In this document: piece by piece, positions 22,841 to 33,420 of the stretch
How the letters are laid out: each line of letters starts with the position of its first letter
How positions within the stretch are numbered: the stretch's first letter is position 1
From: Epiperipatus broadwayi
Taxonomy: Eukaryota; Onychophora; Udeonychophora; Euonychophora; Peripatidae
Direction: 5' to 3'
NCBI GenBank assembly: GCA_028023455.1
Contig: JAQFVV010000063.1
Span: 4,151,081-4,215,080 of the forward strand
Length of the DNA: 64,000 bases
Program-made: the position numbers and the translations under genes
The notes under the pieces: generated by a model
The model's database searches: none
What the model was told of the DNA's origin: nothing
Seen by the model: the letters and a program-made list of their open reading frames with translations, nothing else

Positions 22841-23761
22841 CTAGTTTCTCCCTCTATCCGGTGGTATGTATGGTTTTAATTGTTTTGCATTAAAGGTCCC
22901 TTTTATCTCATTGGTTCTTTTTAGCAAGAAAGCATTATCCCCACATTCCCTTTCAATGCGATATGGCCCCTGATATAAAGGAAAGAATTTTTTGGAATTC
23001 CTTTTTCGTAGAGTTGCTGGGTTTGGGGTTTCGTAGCCAGACATCATCTCCTACCCGAAATTTGTGGCGTGAGGGGAATCCTCTCCACACTCGTATTCTA
23101 GCCATATGTGTTAAACGCCGCCGAGCATCCTCTTGATCCTGACTTGGATTTATGTTTATAACCTCCTGTGGTAGGGGTATTTTGAAGATGTTTGGGTATG
23201 GTCTACCATAGTGTAGCAATTCTGGTGTAACGCCAGTTGACTCATTTATAGTGTGGTTGATATAACTATTTCTTTAGTTTTATCTACCCAGCCTCGATGG
23301 TTAGTCATAAGGTGGGTACGAAACAGTCTTGATTTCCCGCATGACTCATTTACACGGGTTTGATTGCATGTTTCTTATAAATGTGAGTCAGTGTGTTTTC
23401 TTTTGCCGGGAGATCCCAGCTTTCCATGTCTTTAATGTGAATGCGGACCCATGGTCTGATAGGATGGTAGTAGGTTTGCCTACTTCCCGGAATTGAATAT
23501 TTTTGAGAAGACGTGTTGCCCCCTACAATCATTTGCTCTTACTGGGTATGCCCGTACATATTTTGAGAAGACGTCATACGCCACCAAGAGATATTGACAT
23601 CCCCGAAATTTTGGTAAGGGGCCATAATGATCACTGACCAGTAGTTCATTAGGACCAGTAGCGAGAACCGGTTTGCAAGTCCCGGTGAATGATTGATTTG
23701 GGAACTTGCACTGAGCACAGGTAGTACAAGTCCTCAACATGCGGAACACCTGTGCATACAT
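22841..23761 (-). pseudogene. Integrase of gypsy element 2
   Basis: Reading leftwards from 23761: RTCTTCAQCKFPNQSF supplies the two zinc-binding cysteines (the paired histidines are at the end of the upstream 401-codon frame), then GPNELLVSDHYGPLP with the first core Asp and VAYDVFSKYVRAYPV, a typical gypsy integrase core. The middle, 23532-23219, is broken. The C-terminal frames (23219-22953 and 23047-22841) carry HKFRVGDDVWLRN and FFPLYQGPYRIERE, the GPY/F-type tail that helps the enzyme bind DNA or chromatin. Frameshifts at about 23480-23530, 23220 and 23000 inactivate it. Confidence 0.85.
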
Positions 23762-23811
23762 CCTGGGCCAATAAAATTGGCACTCAATACTTTTTCAGTC
23801 TTTCTTGGCCC

Positions 23812-25017
23812 TTAGTGTCCTGACGATTCATGGGCATACATTACCAATCGGTTTCTTAGTCGCTTAGGTGCCACGATTTTCCATGGGCTTTCCCTGTTCT
23901 TGGTGTTTATCTGCTGAATCCCATCCCTAATTTGATATTGTGATATTCGTTTATCACAAGGTTTGGTGCCCTTATCGGGTTGGTTTGTTTTCAATTTGCT
24001 AATGATTGCTCCGTACTGGGGATCTAAATCTTGATAGTATCGGAGATTTTTGAGATCTGAATTGACACTGGTTTCCTTGTTCATGGTCATGATCTTTACG
24101 GTCTGATTGACAATCGCTGGGTTTTGTGGCTCAATCGCTATGGGGTGTCGACTTAATGTGTCTGCAACCACATTTTCTGGGCCCGTGCAATAGATCATTT
24201 TGTACTTGAATTTTTGCAGAAAAAGACTCCATTTTATTAACCTGTCATTCATTAAGAAACTTTTGTTCAGGAATTCAAGGCAGCGGTGATCTGTAATAAT
24301 GATAACCTCAAACCCCAGAAGAAACTGCTTAAATTTTTGGCACGCCCAGACAATCGCAAGAGTCTCTTGCTCTGTGGTGGTATAATTAACTTCTGCACCC
24401 CTCAAGGTCCGACTGCTGAAGTACAGAACTTGATGCTCACCAGCAGTTCCAATTTGGAATAAGACTGCTCCCAAACCACTTTTACTGCTATCGGTTTGGA
24501 CGTAGAATGGATGGTTGAAATCTGGATAGTGAAGCATTACAGTTTGGAGGAATTTGTGTTTGATTTTATTAATTTCTTGTTGGTGTTTATCTGTCCATTC
24601 CCATTTCCTATCTTTACACAGCAGGTCGGTCAAGTGGTGGGTTTCCTGGGCAAAGGCGGGGTAGAAATGGTGGTAGAAGTTGCAAAGGCCAAGAAAAGAT
24701 CTGATTTGTTTCTGTCTAGTGGGCATAGGAAACTTCTCAATGGCCTCTACTTTCTCACGGTGTACCGTGATCCCTTGCTGGCTGATGATATGGCCTAAGA
24801 AGGAGATTTCGGTCACAGCGAACCAGCTTTTTTCAATGTTAATTGTGATGTTTTCCTTAAGGCACTCTTGTAAAAACATGGCCAGATACTTCATATGCTC
24901 GTCAAAAGTTTTGGAAATGATCACAACATCATCTACATAACAAACCATGTGCCGTTGTACTTCTTCTGAAATGACCTGCTTCAAGCATCTCATTAGCCCA
25001 GCCCCACTGTTAATCAA
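23812..25017 (-). CDS. Reverse transcriptase (C-terminal half) and RNase H, 401-codon open frame of element 2
   Basis: YVDD at residues 27-30 (CYVDDVVIISK) is the RT active site, preceded by INSGAGLMRCL from the fingers/palm. LGHIISQQGI (residues 74-83) and RSFLGLCNFYHHFYP (106-120) form the connection region. RNase H follows with TDSS (Asp176), TTEQE (Glu216/218), TDHR (Asp243) and VVADTLSR (Asp286), a complete acidic set. The frame ends YAHESSGH, the two histidines of the integrase zinc domain, then a stop. In a working element this is part of one Pol polyprotein. Here a break separates it from the upstream RT part at about 25020-25176. Its openness suggests relatively recent activity. Confidence 0.9.
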   Translation of the reverse strand: MINSGAGLMRCLKQVISEEVQRHMVCYVDDVVIISKTFDEHMKYLAMFLQECLKENITINIEKSWFAVTEISFLGHIISQQGITVHREKVEAIEKFPMPTRQKQIRSFLGLCNFYHHFYPAFAQETHHLTDLLCKDRKWEWTDKHQQEINKIKHKFLQTVMLHYPDFNHPFYVQTDSSKSGLGAVLFQIGTAGEHQVLYFSSRTLRGAEVNYTTTEQETLAIVWACQKFKQFLLGFEVIIITDHRCLEFLNKSFLMNDRLIKWSLFLQKFKYKMIYCTGPENVVADTLSRHPIAIEPQNPAIVNQTVKIMTMNKETSVNSDLKNLRYYQDLDPQYGAIISKLKTNQPDKGTKPCDKRISQYQIRDGIQQINTKNRESPWKIVAPKRLRNRLVMYAHESSGH

Positions 25018-25176
25018 TCCAAATGGGACTCTTTTGAAGACATGTGTATGTCCCTGGTATCAAAACACTGTATACTTCCGATCACGTGGATCCAAGGCCA
25101 TTTGCCAATAGCTAGCAGTAAGGTCTAATGTAGAAAAGTAAGTGTTTCCTGATAGGCACATCCCACTCGAGGATTG

Positions 25177-25611
25177 TCATACGATCAAGTGGCGGGCATC
25201 AAGGCACAGGCGTAGACTTTCGTTTTTCTTCTTTACGACAACCAATGGGTTGTTGTATGGAGATGAGCATCGCTCAATGATGTCCCACTCCAACATCTGA
25301 CAGATCTGTTTTTCCACTTCTTCCCTATATTGAAATGGGATCAGGTATGTTTTTGACTGTTTGTACGATTCTGCCTGGACTTTATTCTGTGGGTGTATCC
25401 GCGGATTTGTCCAGGGGTGTTGGAAAACACTTGCATATGGTCTCCCAGGATTTTTATGTGGATTTTTTATCCGTTGTGCTGTTAATCCAGCCTCATGAAT
25501 CTTTGTAGCTATGGTCTTGGGATCTACTGGTTGAATAAAGCAGTTGCTGGTACCAGTCATGGGAATTCTTACAGTTTCGAATTTAACTTGCTTATCTTGG
25601 AATTGGCACAT
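25177..25611 (-). pseudogene. Reverse transcriptase (N-terminal part) of element 2
   Basis: A 144-codon frame with IPFQYREEVEKQICQMLEWD, then IIERCSSPYNNPLVVVKKK and SLRLCLDARHLIV, the fingers region and the first catalytic-palm segment (LCLDAR). Stops and a shift at about 25180-25020 cut it off from the YVDD-bearing frame. The R(L/M)CLDAR form is common in arthropod gypsy-like elements, a weak hint about the host. Confidence 0.85.
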
Positions 25612-25614
25612 TTT

Positions 25615-25979
25615 TCAGGGATAATCTATGACTCCATGATTCTGGGTTAAGAAATCAGACCCCAATATGATGACTAAGAAGGCATGGCCAATCAGCTTAT
25701 GTCCCAAGGTTATCTCCACCCAGACCTGATAATTGTCGCTCATCGTTTTCTTCCCATTGGCTAATACCATGTATTGGACGGTAATTTCTCGTACTTCCCT
25801 CCTTGTTCTTGAAATTTCTGTATCCAAGATTTGGCAATGATGGAAACTTGGCTACCGGAATCTAGTAAGGCACGTGTCGACCGATTGTCTATGACGACAT
25901 TTATGACAGGTGATACACTGATGGGTGATACACTGGTAGTCACTTTATCACTGGTGTCTTCCGGTTCATGGATGATCAT
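25615..25979 (-). pseudogene. Aspartic protease of element 2
   Basis: Two overlapping frames cover the domain. 25979-25761 has NRSTRALLDSGSQVSIIAKS with the catalytic Asp-Ser-Gly. 25827-25615 has VILANGKK-like and VIILGSDFLTQN with the ILGSDF closing motif. A single frame change near 25770-25800 separates them. Element 1 has the same DSGSQVS core. Confidence 0.8.
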
Positions 25980-26021
25980 GGTCTTGTAATCCCAATTTCT
26001 CTTTTTTTTCTGGGGAGTGCT

Positions 26022-26627
26022 TCATGGGCTGGGCCCCCCCTGTTTCAGTAAAAATTTTTGAAATGTTAGGTTCTTTGCTTGGTCGTATGGTCCTTTCTTG
26101 TTAGTTTGGCTTCCATTGATATGGTGCCAGTTACATTCCATGGATATCAGGAATTCGGTCATTTCTTTTGTATCGGTGATGCGGCTCATCTCAATCATCT
26201 CTTGTAACTGGATGGGCAACTTGCGTTGAATTATCCTAATGATTTGGGTATCAGAATACTTAAATGCTGTTAAAGTTCTTAGGCAGGCTACCTGCCGCAT
26301 GAAAAACTGGTTATACGTCTCACCTTGGTGTTCCCCATAAGGTTCAGTTCTTATTGCCATTAAAATTTCGGTTTGTTGCCCCTCACCTCAAAATTGCCTT
26401 AGGATTGCGTCTTTTGATTCTTTGAATGTTTTAGGTTTTTCTTTAACTGACCACCACCAGTCTTTAGCAGTCTTTTCTTGGTAATGGCTTGCAATCATCA
26501 CTTGTTCATCATTGCTCGTGGGTTGATACAAAAACAAAACTGCCAAGCTTTCCAAATGTTCGTGTGGGCCTTCACCCGGATTTCCATGAAACTTCCGTAT
26601 TTGTATAAAGGAGGTCATATTCGACAA
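26022..26627 (-). pseudogene. Gag of element 2
   Basis: The frame at 26627-26388 starts MSNMTSFIQIRKFHGNPGEG and continues with HLESLAVLF and a KTAKDWWWSVKEKP tryptophan block, the N-terminal half of a gypsy capsid. After a break, 26360-26022 gives ETYNQFFMRQVACLRTL, DTQIIRIIQRKLPIQLQEM and a short basic tail. The start Met at 26627 follows an untranslated leader of about 540 bases from the primer site. No CCHC knuckle is visible. The split frame and lack of overlap mean it is probably dead. Confidence 0.75.
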
Positions 26628-27160
26628 AACAAAATTTTGGTATAGTTATTAACCTAGTATCCAAGAACAGATAATTTATAATACAACTTTTTTTTGTTCT
26701 TCTATGGTTTGAGACACCTCCCCCCCCCATTCTACACTCTTCCCTTACTCTACTCTCCCATTCCCGTACCTAATCTACATTTGTTTAAATGATTATTGCT
26801 ATCCTACCTTTTATTCCTTAATATTAATTATTTCTAGATCTAGTTTTTACTGTGAAACATATATATCTATACTGATTATTTACTATTTAGCTCTTTAATG
26901 CAAAGTATATCAAAAAAAATTATTGTAACTTCTACCTGGCCTTTTTTATTATATCTTCTTTCGTTGTCTGTTTTTGGAGTTGTTCTTCAGCACCTGTAAC
27001 ATCTTAACAAAATGATTGATTAACGATTGCATTGATACACTTGATACACATATTTTGAACCAAAGAAAAAAAACTCTATATAACTTTTATTATGAATCAT
27101 TGCTTTTAAACTTTTTATTCTAAGTAACTCGATCATTTATTGGCAAATTTATAGTGGTAT

Positions 27161-27174
27161 TAATACCGGGCGCC
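27161..27174 (-). other. Primer-binding-site-like motif of element 2
   Basis: On the - strand this reads TGGCGCCCGGTATTA, the TGGCGCC start common to tRNA-primed Ty3/gypsy elements. It lies 540 bases upstream of Gag and about 230 bases inside the right repeat. By family rules it should directly follow the 5' LTR. Confidence 0.5.
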
Positions 27175-27403
27175 AACCAAAGGGATAGGGCTATATGTTC
27201 TGACCAGATGATCCACTATTATTGGGTTGTATACTTTTCTAAGATCTATACTTAAATAGTTATACATTTACAGCTTTAACAAAAAAAAAATTATGGATTT
27301 AGCACATATCTATATAAAAGAATGAAAGTATAACAAAACTATCATTATTTTATTCTGAGGTAGTTATATACGTATGAATATTATTAAAACATTTCCAAAA
27401 AAA

Positions 27404-28144
27404 ACTTTCACTGGAAAAATGTACATAAAGTTCAGTAGTACGTGATGCAGAACTTTGTTCATGGGAACAGCATATTAGAACAGAGGGACAAGGCGAAATT
27501 TCCTACTCATGACACATTGAGTGAGAATTAAAACTGGCGTGGAATATGTATAACAACTTAGATATTTAATGGTCTCCTCCCTGTGGATTCAAATCCAGCA
27601 GTATATATACTTTTAATTTGAAGCTGTAACTTAGCAACTACTGCTGGACCTGAGGCGGTTTAAGCACTTAAGTTTCTTATGGGATAGTTTGACCGGATAC
27701 TCTTATCTAGTAAGATGTTTGAAACAATGCAAGTTTGTTATCAGTTTCTCGAATGATTGTTTTAAAATATATCTTATGATTTTAAAACAAGCTAGCATGG
27801 ACAATTTCCACTAATGGGTTTATTTTATTATTACCAATTCATAATTTTTTACTTTAATCTAATGGGTCTTCCGGGTAATTGTTTTTCGATAGACTTCTTA
27901 ACAAGATTGCATCATTTCTGGCTCCAAAATTATATATGAAAAAATAATAAGTTTCATATGTAATACCTTATATATAATATAACTTAATTAATTTATTCAC
28001 AATCTCCTACACTGAAATATATAGATATTTATTATTTATGCCCGTATACACATGAGAATATTATTATTAAATAAAATATTTTTAAATTAAAATACATATG
28101 TATTAATGTGATTTATGTTATAATACTAACCAAAAGAAATATTT
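27404..28144 (-). repeat. Right (5') LTR-like repeat of element 2
   Basis: Near-identical copy of 21391-22129 with scattered substitutions and one or two small indels. If the primer site at 27161-27174 is real, the functional LTR extends left to about 27176, giving ~970 bases. Confidence 0.7.
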
Positions 28145-29034
28145 TTTTTTATGGTTTCATACATAGCTACACCAATCAGCAAACAATTTATTATCAAATA
28201 GTCATGGTCAGGAAGGATTTATCCAGCTTTTTGAAGATTTTTATTTTCAAATTATTCACAGAATTATGTAATTAGCATCATGTTCTCATTCTAGGAGAAG
28301 TGGAGATTTATTAGCCCTAATGATCACTGATATATTTGCCTTTAAATTGACGTATACTATTATCAACTTGGAATATTTATTTTGCCAAATAAGTTTTTAT
28401 AGCATTTTTCAGAAATTTGTAGCCAATCTTCTTTCAAGGAATTGTGTAATGGTGATTTCACCTTCTTAGTCTTATTTATTATTTTTATCAATATGCTACC
28501 AGAGAGAAATTATTTTTGCATGGTGTATTTATTTAATTAAAACTTAAATTTAGGGCATACATTGTTGATATGGTTATAATGAAAAGATGAAACATGGGAG
28601 GAGTGATATTTGATTTTACCTGGAGTTCTGAGTTCTTGAAAAGTCTTTGCTTTAACATTTGAGTAGCAGGAAAAGAGTCTACTATAAATATCTGCATATG
28701 GACATTTGTTTCATATTTTTGAATATAAAATTATAAATTTAAAATGAAATTGGTAAAAGAATATCTGATAATATAAGATGACTAAATCATATCTGTTATT
28801 ATAAGATAAATAAAGTTATCTTGAGAATAGATAGAGTGTGAATATTTTTTTAAAGTCAATTTTAAAAGTATGAATAATTAAAATTTACCATAATTTTATT
28901 GAAATACTAAGAGTATTTAATTTTAATGCTAATCCTTTTAAGTGCTTTGTTCTGGAACATGCTAAGGATTGTTGATGCTTGAGAATTTTTCTCATATTTG
29001 GCTTTCAATTATACTTTTAATAAAACAATTACAT
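28145..29034. other. AT-rich intronic sequence
   Basis: No gene, RNA or repeat recognised between element 2 and the TTAA-flanked element. Confidence 0.5.
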
Positions 29035-29789
29035 TTAACTCTTTGCACGCCTCTTATGAGGCACCTCGTAGACATCTGACATCACTCTAACTCTGCAAGT
29101 TTTTATACGAAAATATTCGTTCAATATGTTTTTAAATAGATTTTTAAAAGCTCTATAAGATGGTGCCCTCTTCCGAATTCTTTTACAAGTAAAAAATAAA
29201 AAAAACTGCATTTAAAGCTAAACAAAGAAAGAAGCTTATTGGTGATTGGCTCTCAGCCAGTTCTCAGCCGACAAAGACATTCTGATTGGCTGGAAAAAAC
29301 AAAGAAACCGCCTGATCAAAGAAAATAAAGATAAACGCTGAGATTTTCATTTCGAATGTGATTTAAGTATTAAAAAAAGGATAATTTGACAAATTAAAAA
29401 TAATTTTTAAAAAATAAACTAAAAAAACAAAATTATTTTCGAAAAATATCGAAGATTTTTGTAAAAATATTGAAGCTGTAGTAAAAAGAAATATTTACTT
29501 TTCTATAACGTAAAAGTCGATCTTTTTGTTTATATTATAGCTTTTATGTTGCTGAAATTGAATATTTTAGAATAAATAAATAGCAATTTATTTTTGAAAG
29601 AACTTTCGTTCTCTTCATAACCTGAAAAATTAATAATATACTTTTTATAAACGTATCTGAGTTGAATTTAATATTATAGGCGAATATGTTTTAACAATAG
29701 GCTTTGTCTTCAGTTTGTGAGTTGGCCAATTAAGAGATTTGATTTTTATCTCATACAACCAATAATAAAATTAGCGGTTAAAAGGTTAA
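29035..29789. mobile_element. Candidate piggyBac-like MITE with TTAA ends
   Basis: The left end TTAACTCTTTGCACGCCTCT (29035-29054) begins with TTAA and a CTTTGCACGCC sequence of the type seen in piggyBac-family termini (TTAACCYTTTGCAC...). The right end, read on the - strand from 29789, is TTAACCTTTTAACCGCTAA: the TTAA and the TTT core match but the rest has diverged. TTAA at both ends is the target duplication expected of piggyBac. The interior holds a GATTGGCT...AGCCAGTTC...GATTGGCTGG repeat near 29245-29292 but no transposase. Confidence 0.45.
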
Positions 29790-29826
29790 ATAAGAAAAGT
29801 AATTATAGTAATGAATCAGTTTTGGA

Positions 29827-31470
29827 GGTAATAGTATGAATACTGAACCTGACCATTTGATGGCATTGTTTTTCACACAATGCACATCAATATACCATTT
29901 TAGTGGCCTAACTTATGGCTAACACTACAACAGTGTTGTTTAGAGCCATAACAGGCCACCTAGAGGGTGATGTATCCTACAATTATATAACAAAATACTA
30001 TGCCTATTGATTTGTGACAGTGTTCATCATGTGAGTGCAATTCAACTCTTGCTATGGGCTCATTTGATGGTGGCCATATTTGAAGGATGTGGAACTATAA
30101 AAAAATTCATTGTGGACAAATTTTGAGAAAGCATAGTGGATTTAATATTACATATTAAGACTTGTCAGATGGTCACGCACCCTTTCCTACGATTTTCAAT
30201 TGCACACAACCTGAAAAGATTAGGGTTTTCATCAGTGTTCTGCTGAGTTCACAAGCAAAGGCACATTTATGCATGAATCCATGCGAGAACAGTAAAATGT
30301 TGCTGGCAAGTGTTCAAAATTGGTTGAAGGGGTAGTGAATTGCCGGCCACACAAATTGCTGCTGTTGTGTTTTTCCAGAAAGAGAACATCTCCTGCCCGA
30401 TGCTAAGCTATGCATTTGTCGGGCAAGGAGCATGATTTTTTAGTCAACTACAGGATCTTGGGAATTTTGTTGCCACTCCTGCAAGTGTCGCTAGGGTCTG
30501 CATAAGGGAAGTTGATTGGATGACTCCAAAATTGCCGTTACTTACAGCTTTGATGCTCATCTCCAATTGGAGTCAAACAAATTATAACTTCTTACCCCCT
30601 AAACAAAAAAAAAAGGTTTTTTTAAAAATGAACTGTTTAATTAAGGCTTTTTGAAAAAAAAAAAATAAATAAAGGAAGAACTTTTCACTATCATATAAAG
30701 GTTTCAGTAGCGTAAATATTTTTTAAAAAAAAAAAAAAACACCTCATAATAAGAAAATAAAAGACGATAATTGAAAATCAAACAAACCCCCTTCCACCCT
30801 CTAAAAACCAATTTAAAACCCAACCTACCCTCCTCCAATAATTTTTATATTTTGTTAATCTATATTCAAACATATTTAAAATTTAATATGCGAACTTTCC
30901 AGTACATCGGCAAAAGATACTAAAAGTCAAGAATTAAAATTCAAACCAACCCCTCTCCACCCTCTAAAAACCAACTGTTGGTTTATTAATTAAAACTGAA
31001 TTGTTTAATTAAGGCCTTTAATTACAAAAGAAGCTGAAAATCCAAAAAAGGTGATAATTGAAAAGCAAACCAACTCCTCTCTACCATGTGAAAACAAAGT
31101 GTTTGTTTATTAAAAAGTAAAAAAAAAAAAAACTGTACGAGTTTGATGTATAGAAAGGGATAAAAATTTTTTTTTGCTGTAGTATTATGTAAAGAAACTG
31201 ATAATTCAAAATCAACAAAAAAAAAAAGCTCAAAATCAAAAAAAAGTTGATAATTTAAAAGCACCCCCCCACACACACACCATATAAAACAAAGTGTTTG
31301 TTTATTAAAAATGCAAAAAACCATACGAGTTTTATGTATAGAAAATAAATAAAAATACCATAGTATTCTGTAAAGAGCAAAAACCGACGACCCGTGAATC
31401 GATATATTGATTTACATTGGGCAAAAAAGAGTGCCATCAAATGGTAAGGTTCAGTATTCATACTATTACC
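29827..31470. mobile_element. 1.64-kb element with ~70-bp terminal inverted repeats
   Basis: The left terminus 29827-29896 and the inverted right terminus 31401-31470 agree at 61 of 70 positions, starting GGTAATAGTATGAATACTGA on both. Just inside the left end, 29903-29959 forms a three-stem palindrome (GTGGCCT/AGGCCAC, TTATGGCT/AGCCATAA, AACACT/AGTGTT). The right half contains direct sub-repeats (AACAAAGTGTTTGTTTATTAA near 31094 and 31290) and A-rich tracts. Between about 30170 and 30560 it is more GC-rich and may be decayed coding sequence, but no family was recognised. No unambiguous target duplication was found (TTTTG occurs on both flanks), so the superfamily is open. Confidence 0.75.
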
Positions 31471-32751
31471 ATTTTGCAATTTAAAAAAAATACCAAATGA
31501 ATAATGTTAATAATGTAAAAGATTTTATGTTAGCTTTCAATTTTAAAAAAATATTATGCAATGAAAAAATTCTTATTCTTTACCATATCTTTATGTTTTA
31601 CAGAAAATTTATTAAAACTATCTATCCAAATAATGTAAGTATCTTTAAAAAAAATCTAATTTTTGAAAAATTAAAAAAAAAAAACCTAATGATAGTGTTG
31701 TTGATATAAAGCATTTCTAGTATGATATGAAGTAAGTTTTCAAAAGGCTAATTTATTTTTAAAAATCAAACATTTTTTTAAACAAGATATATGTAAATTC
31801 ACATACTTATTAAAAAATAAATATTTGATAATTTAATAGGAAAAAGATAAATTAGTAAAAAAACATACTTATTTTTTATATAAATAATGCTATAAACAAT
31901 AGCCTATGTTGCACACTATATTTCTTTTGATTAATGCTATTAATGGCTTATTATTCCTGAACATTTAAGCATAATAGTTGAAACAAGTCTTCCAATTGGC
32001 AAATGTTTTACAACTTACCTTTCAAAATCACATTGAATGTTAAATTATCAGTTGAAGGTGTACATTGTCAGATTTAAATGGATTAGAGCTATTGATTGTA
32101 AATTTATGGGACAGCAGTGATAATGGGATAGTTATATATTTATAATGTAAGGGTTTGATAGAATGAAAAACAATGATTGATTGAAAAATGAATTTTGTTT
32201 TATTAACTTCATTCAGTAATAAGTATTGCTTAAACCAAATTAATCATTATTATTATATCAACAAGCATGAATTAATCTTGAGAACTATTTAATTAGGTTA
32301 TATTAATAAGTATAAATTTGAAAGCTAAAGTCATAATTTAATTTCAAAGCAGCATGTTCCACTAGGGATGTCTAATGTTTATATTTTATGTTAATTATTA
32401 TGTTTTGATAATTTTGTCAAGAAATGTTTATTTAAAATGAAATTTTGAGAATAGTATCTTTATTGATATTTAAAATCATTTTATTCTTATTATTGTCTTA
32501 CATACTAATAGAAAATTATTTGAAAAACTAATAATCTCGTGGTAGAGGCTTAAAATAGCTAACATTGAATGTTTTAAAATTTGTATCTTAAAAATCATTA
32601 AAAATAGAAAGAAATTCAATCCATTATGCTGCTTTTATATATAATAATAATCATACAGAAAAAGGCTCTTTTTGGCAAATGTTAATTTTCACCCTTTTCA
32701 ATGTGCTTTAACTAATTTACAATTACAATCTACATTGCATACATAGCAATA
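31471..32751. other. AT-rich intronic sequence
   Basis: No gene or repeat recognised. Open frames here are short and A/T-driven. Confidence 0.5.
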
Positions 32752-32905
32752 TCTTTTTTTTTATTTATAAAATTGACTTTAATGTATTAAAATCATACAA
32801 TATTTTCAAAACATCCACAAAAAAAACCCTGTGTTTTTTTTTTATGTCTTGAAAATATTGTATGGTTTTAATAGGTTAAAGTCAATTTTATATATAAAAA
32901 AAGAA
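32752..32905. repeat. ~150-bp foldback (long hairpin)
   Basis: The arm at about 32761-32813 (AAAATTGACTTTAATGTATT ... CATACAATATTTTCAAAACAT) is repeated inverted at 32843-32900 with about five substitutions. The short centre is itself palindromic (A-run, CCC, T-run). Almost the whole segment could form one hairpin, as in foldback MITEs or dsRNA-forming intronic repeats. Confidence 0.75.
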
Positions 32906-33420
32906 AAAAATAGATGTATCTATGTATGCAATGTAAATCATTTAGCAAAACAAGAAAGTGAAGTATTAGGGAGTTTGATTTATAAAAGATATTATAGTTC
33001 AGAAAACTTATAAAGGGAGGTAGAATTTTAAATAGCAGTATTATCATATAGAAGAAGAATAGACAGGATGTAAGAAATAAACAAAGGGTAGCTGATTTAG
33101 GTATAAATGTAGATGCGGGGAGGAAATGGGTCTGTAAAATTAATGGTAAGAAAGTTACTTACTAATGTAATAGAAAAGAAAGATCAAAAGAATTTATAAA
33201 AGTATAGTAAGAAAAGAAGAAATTGTTGAAATTGGATATTTGAATATTGAAGATGGTAGGAGACCAGAAAAGTGGCTGGAGTTAATCAAAGCAGTTAAAA
33301 ATGAAGAGCTTGAGATATTCGCAGTAGGTTCAAACATATCTAAGAGAAGAATAATCTATACTGGAAGACTTGGTATGGCAGGGTATAAATAGAAAAGAAA
33401 AATGAGGTGATGGTATAGGT
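32906..33420 (+). other. Possible decayed coding segment, unidentified
   Basis: G-richer sequence than its surroundings, with broken protein-like frames: RKWVCKINGKKVTY near 33121-33162 and, in another frame, about 57 codons at 33214-33390 with EDGRRPEKWLELIKAVKNEE, ending in a stop. Purine-rich coding-like composition and the frame breaks suggest an old transposon ORF. I cannot name the family. Confidence 0.25.

Larger units (their letters stand above)
21391..28144 (-). mobile_element. Ty3/gypsy LTR retrotransposon, partly intact (element 2)
   Basis: Direct repeats of about 740 bases (21391-22129 and 27404-28144) enclose, reading on the - strand, a TGGCGCCCGG primer-binding-like site, Gag, protease, RT/RNase H and integrase. 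The longest open frame is 401 codons with all RT and RNase H catalytic residues. This element is therefore less decayed than element 1, though several frames are broken. Gag and protease segments resemble element 1, so they belong to one lineage. The primer site lies ~230 bases inside the right repeat, so the true 5' LTR probably spans about 27176-28144. The left copy then lacks its last ~230 bases. It is antisense to the host gene. Confidence 0.8.

Noticed and set aside
24496-24940. + strand open frames within the element 2 pol region
   Set aside because: Shadows of the 401-codon reverse transcriptase/RNase H frame on the other strand.
31022-31479. Two - strand open frames rich in Phe and Leu
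   Set aside because: They translate the A-rich direct sub-repeats of the TIR element and lie partly in its terminus.
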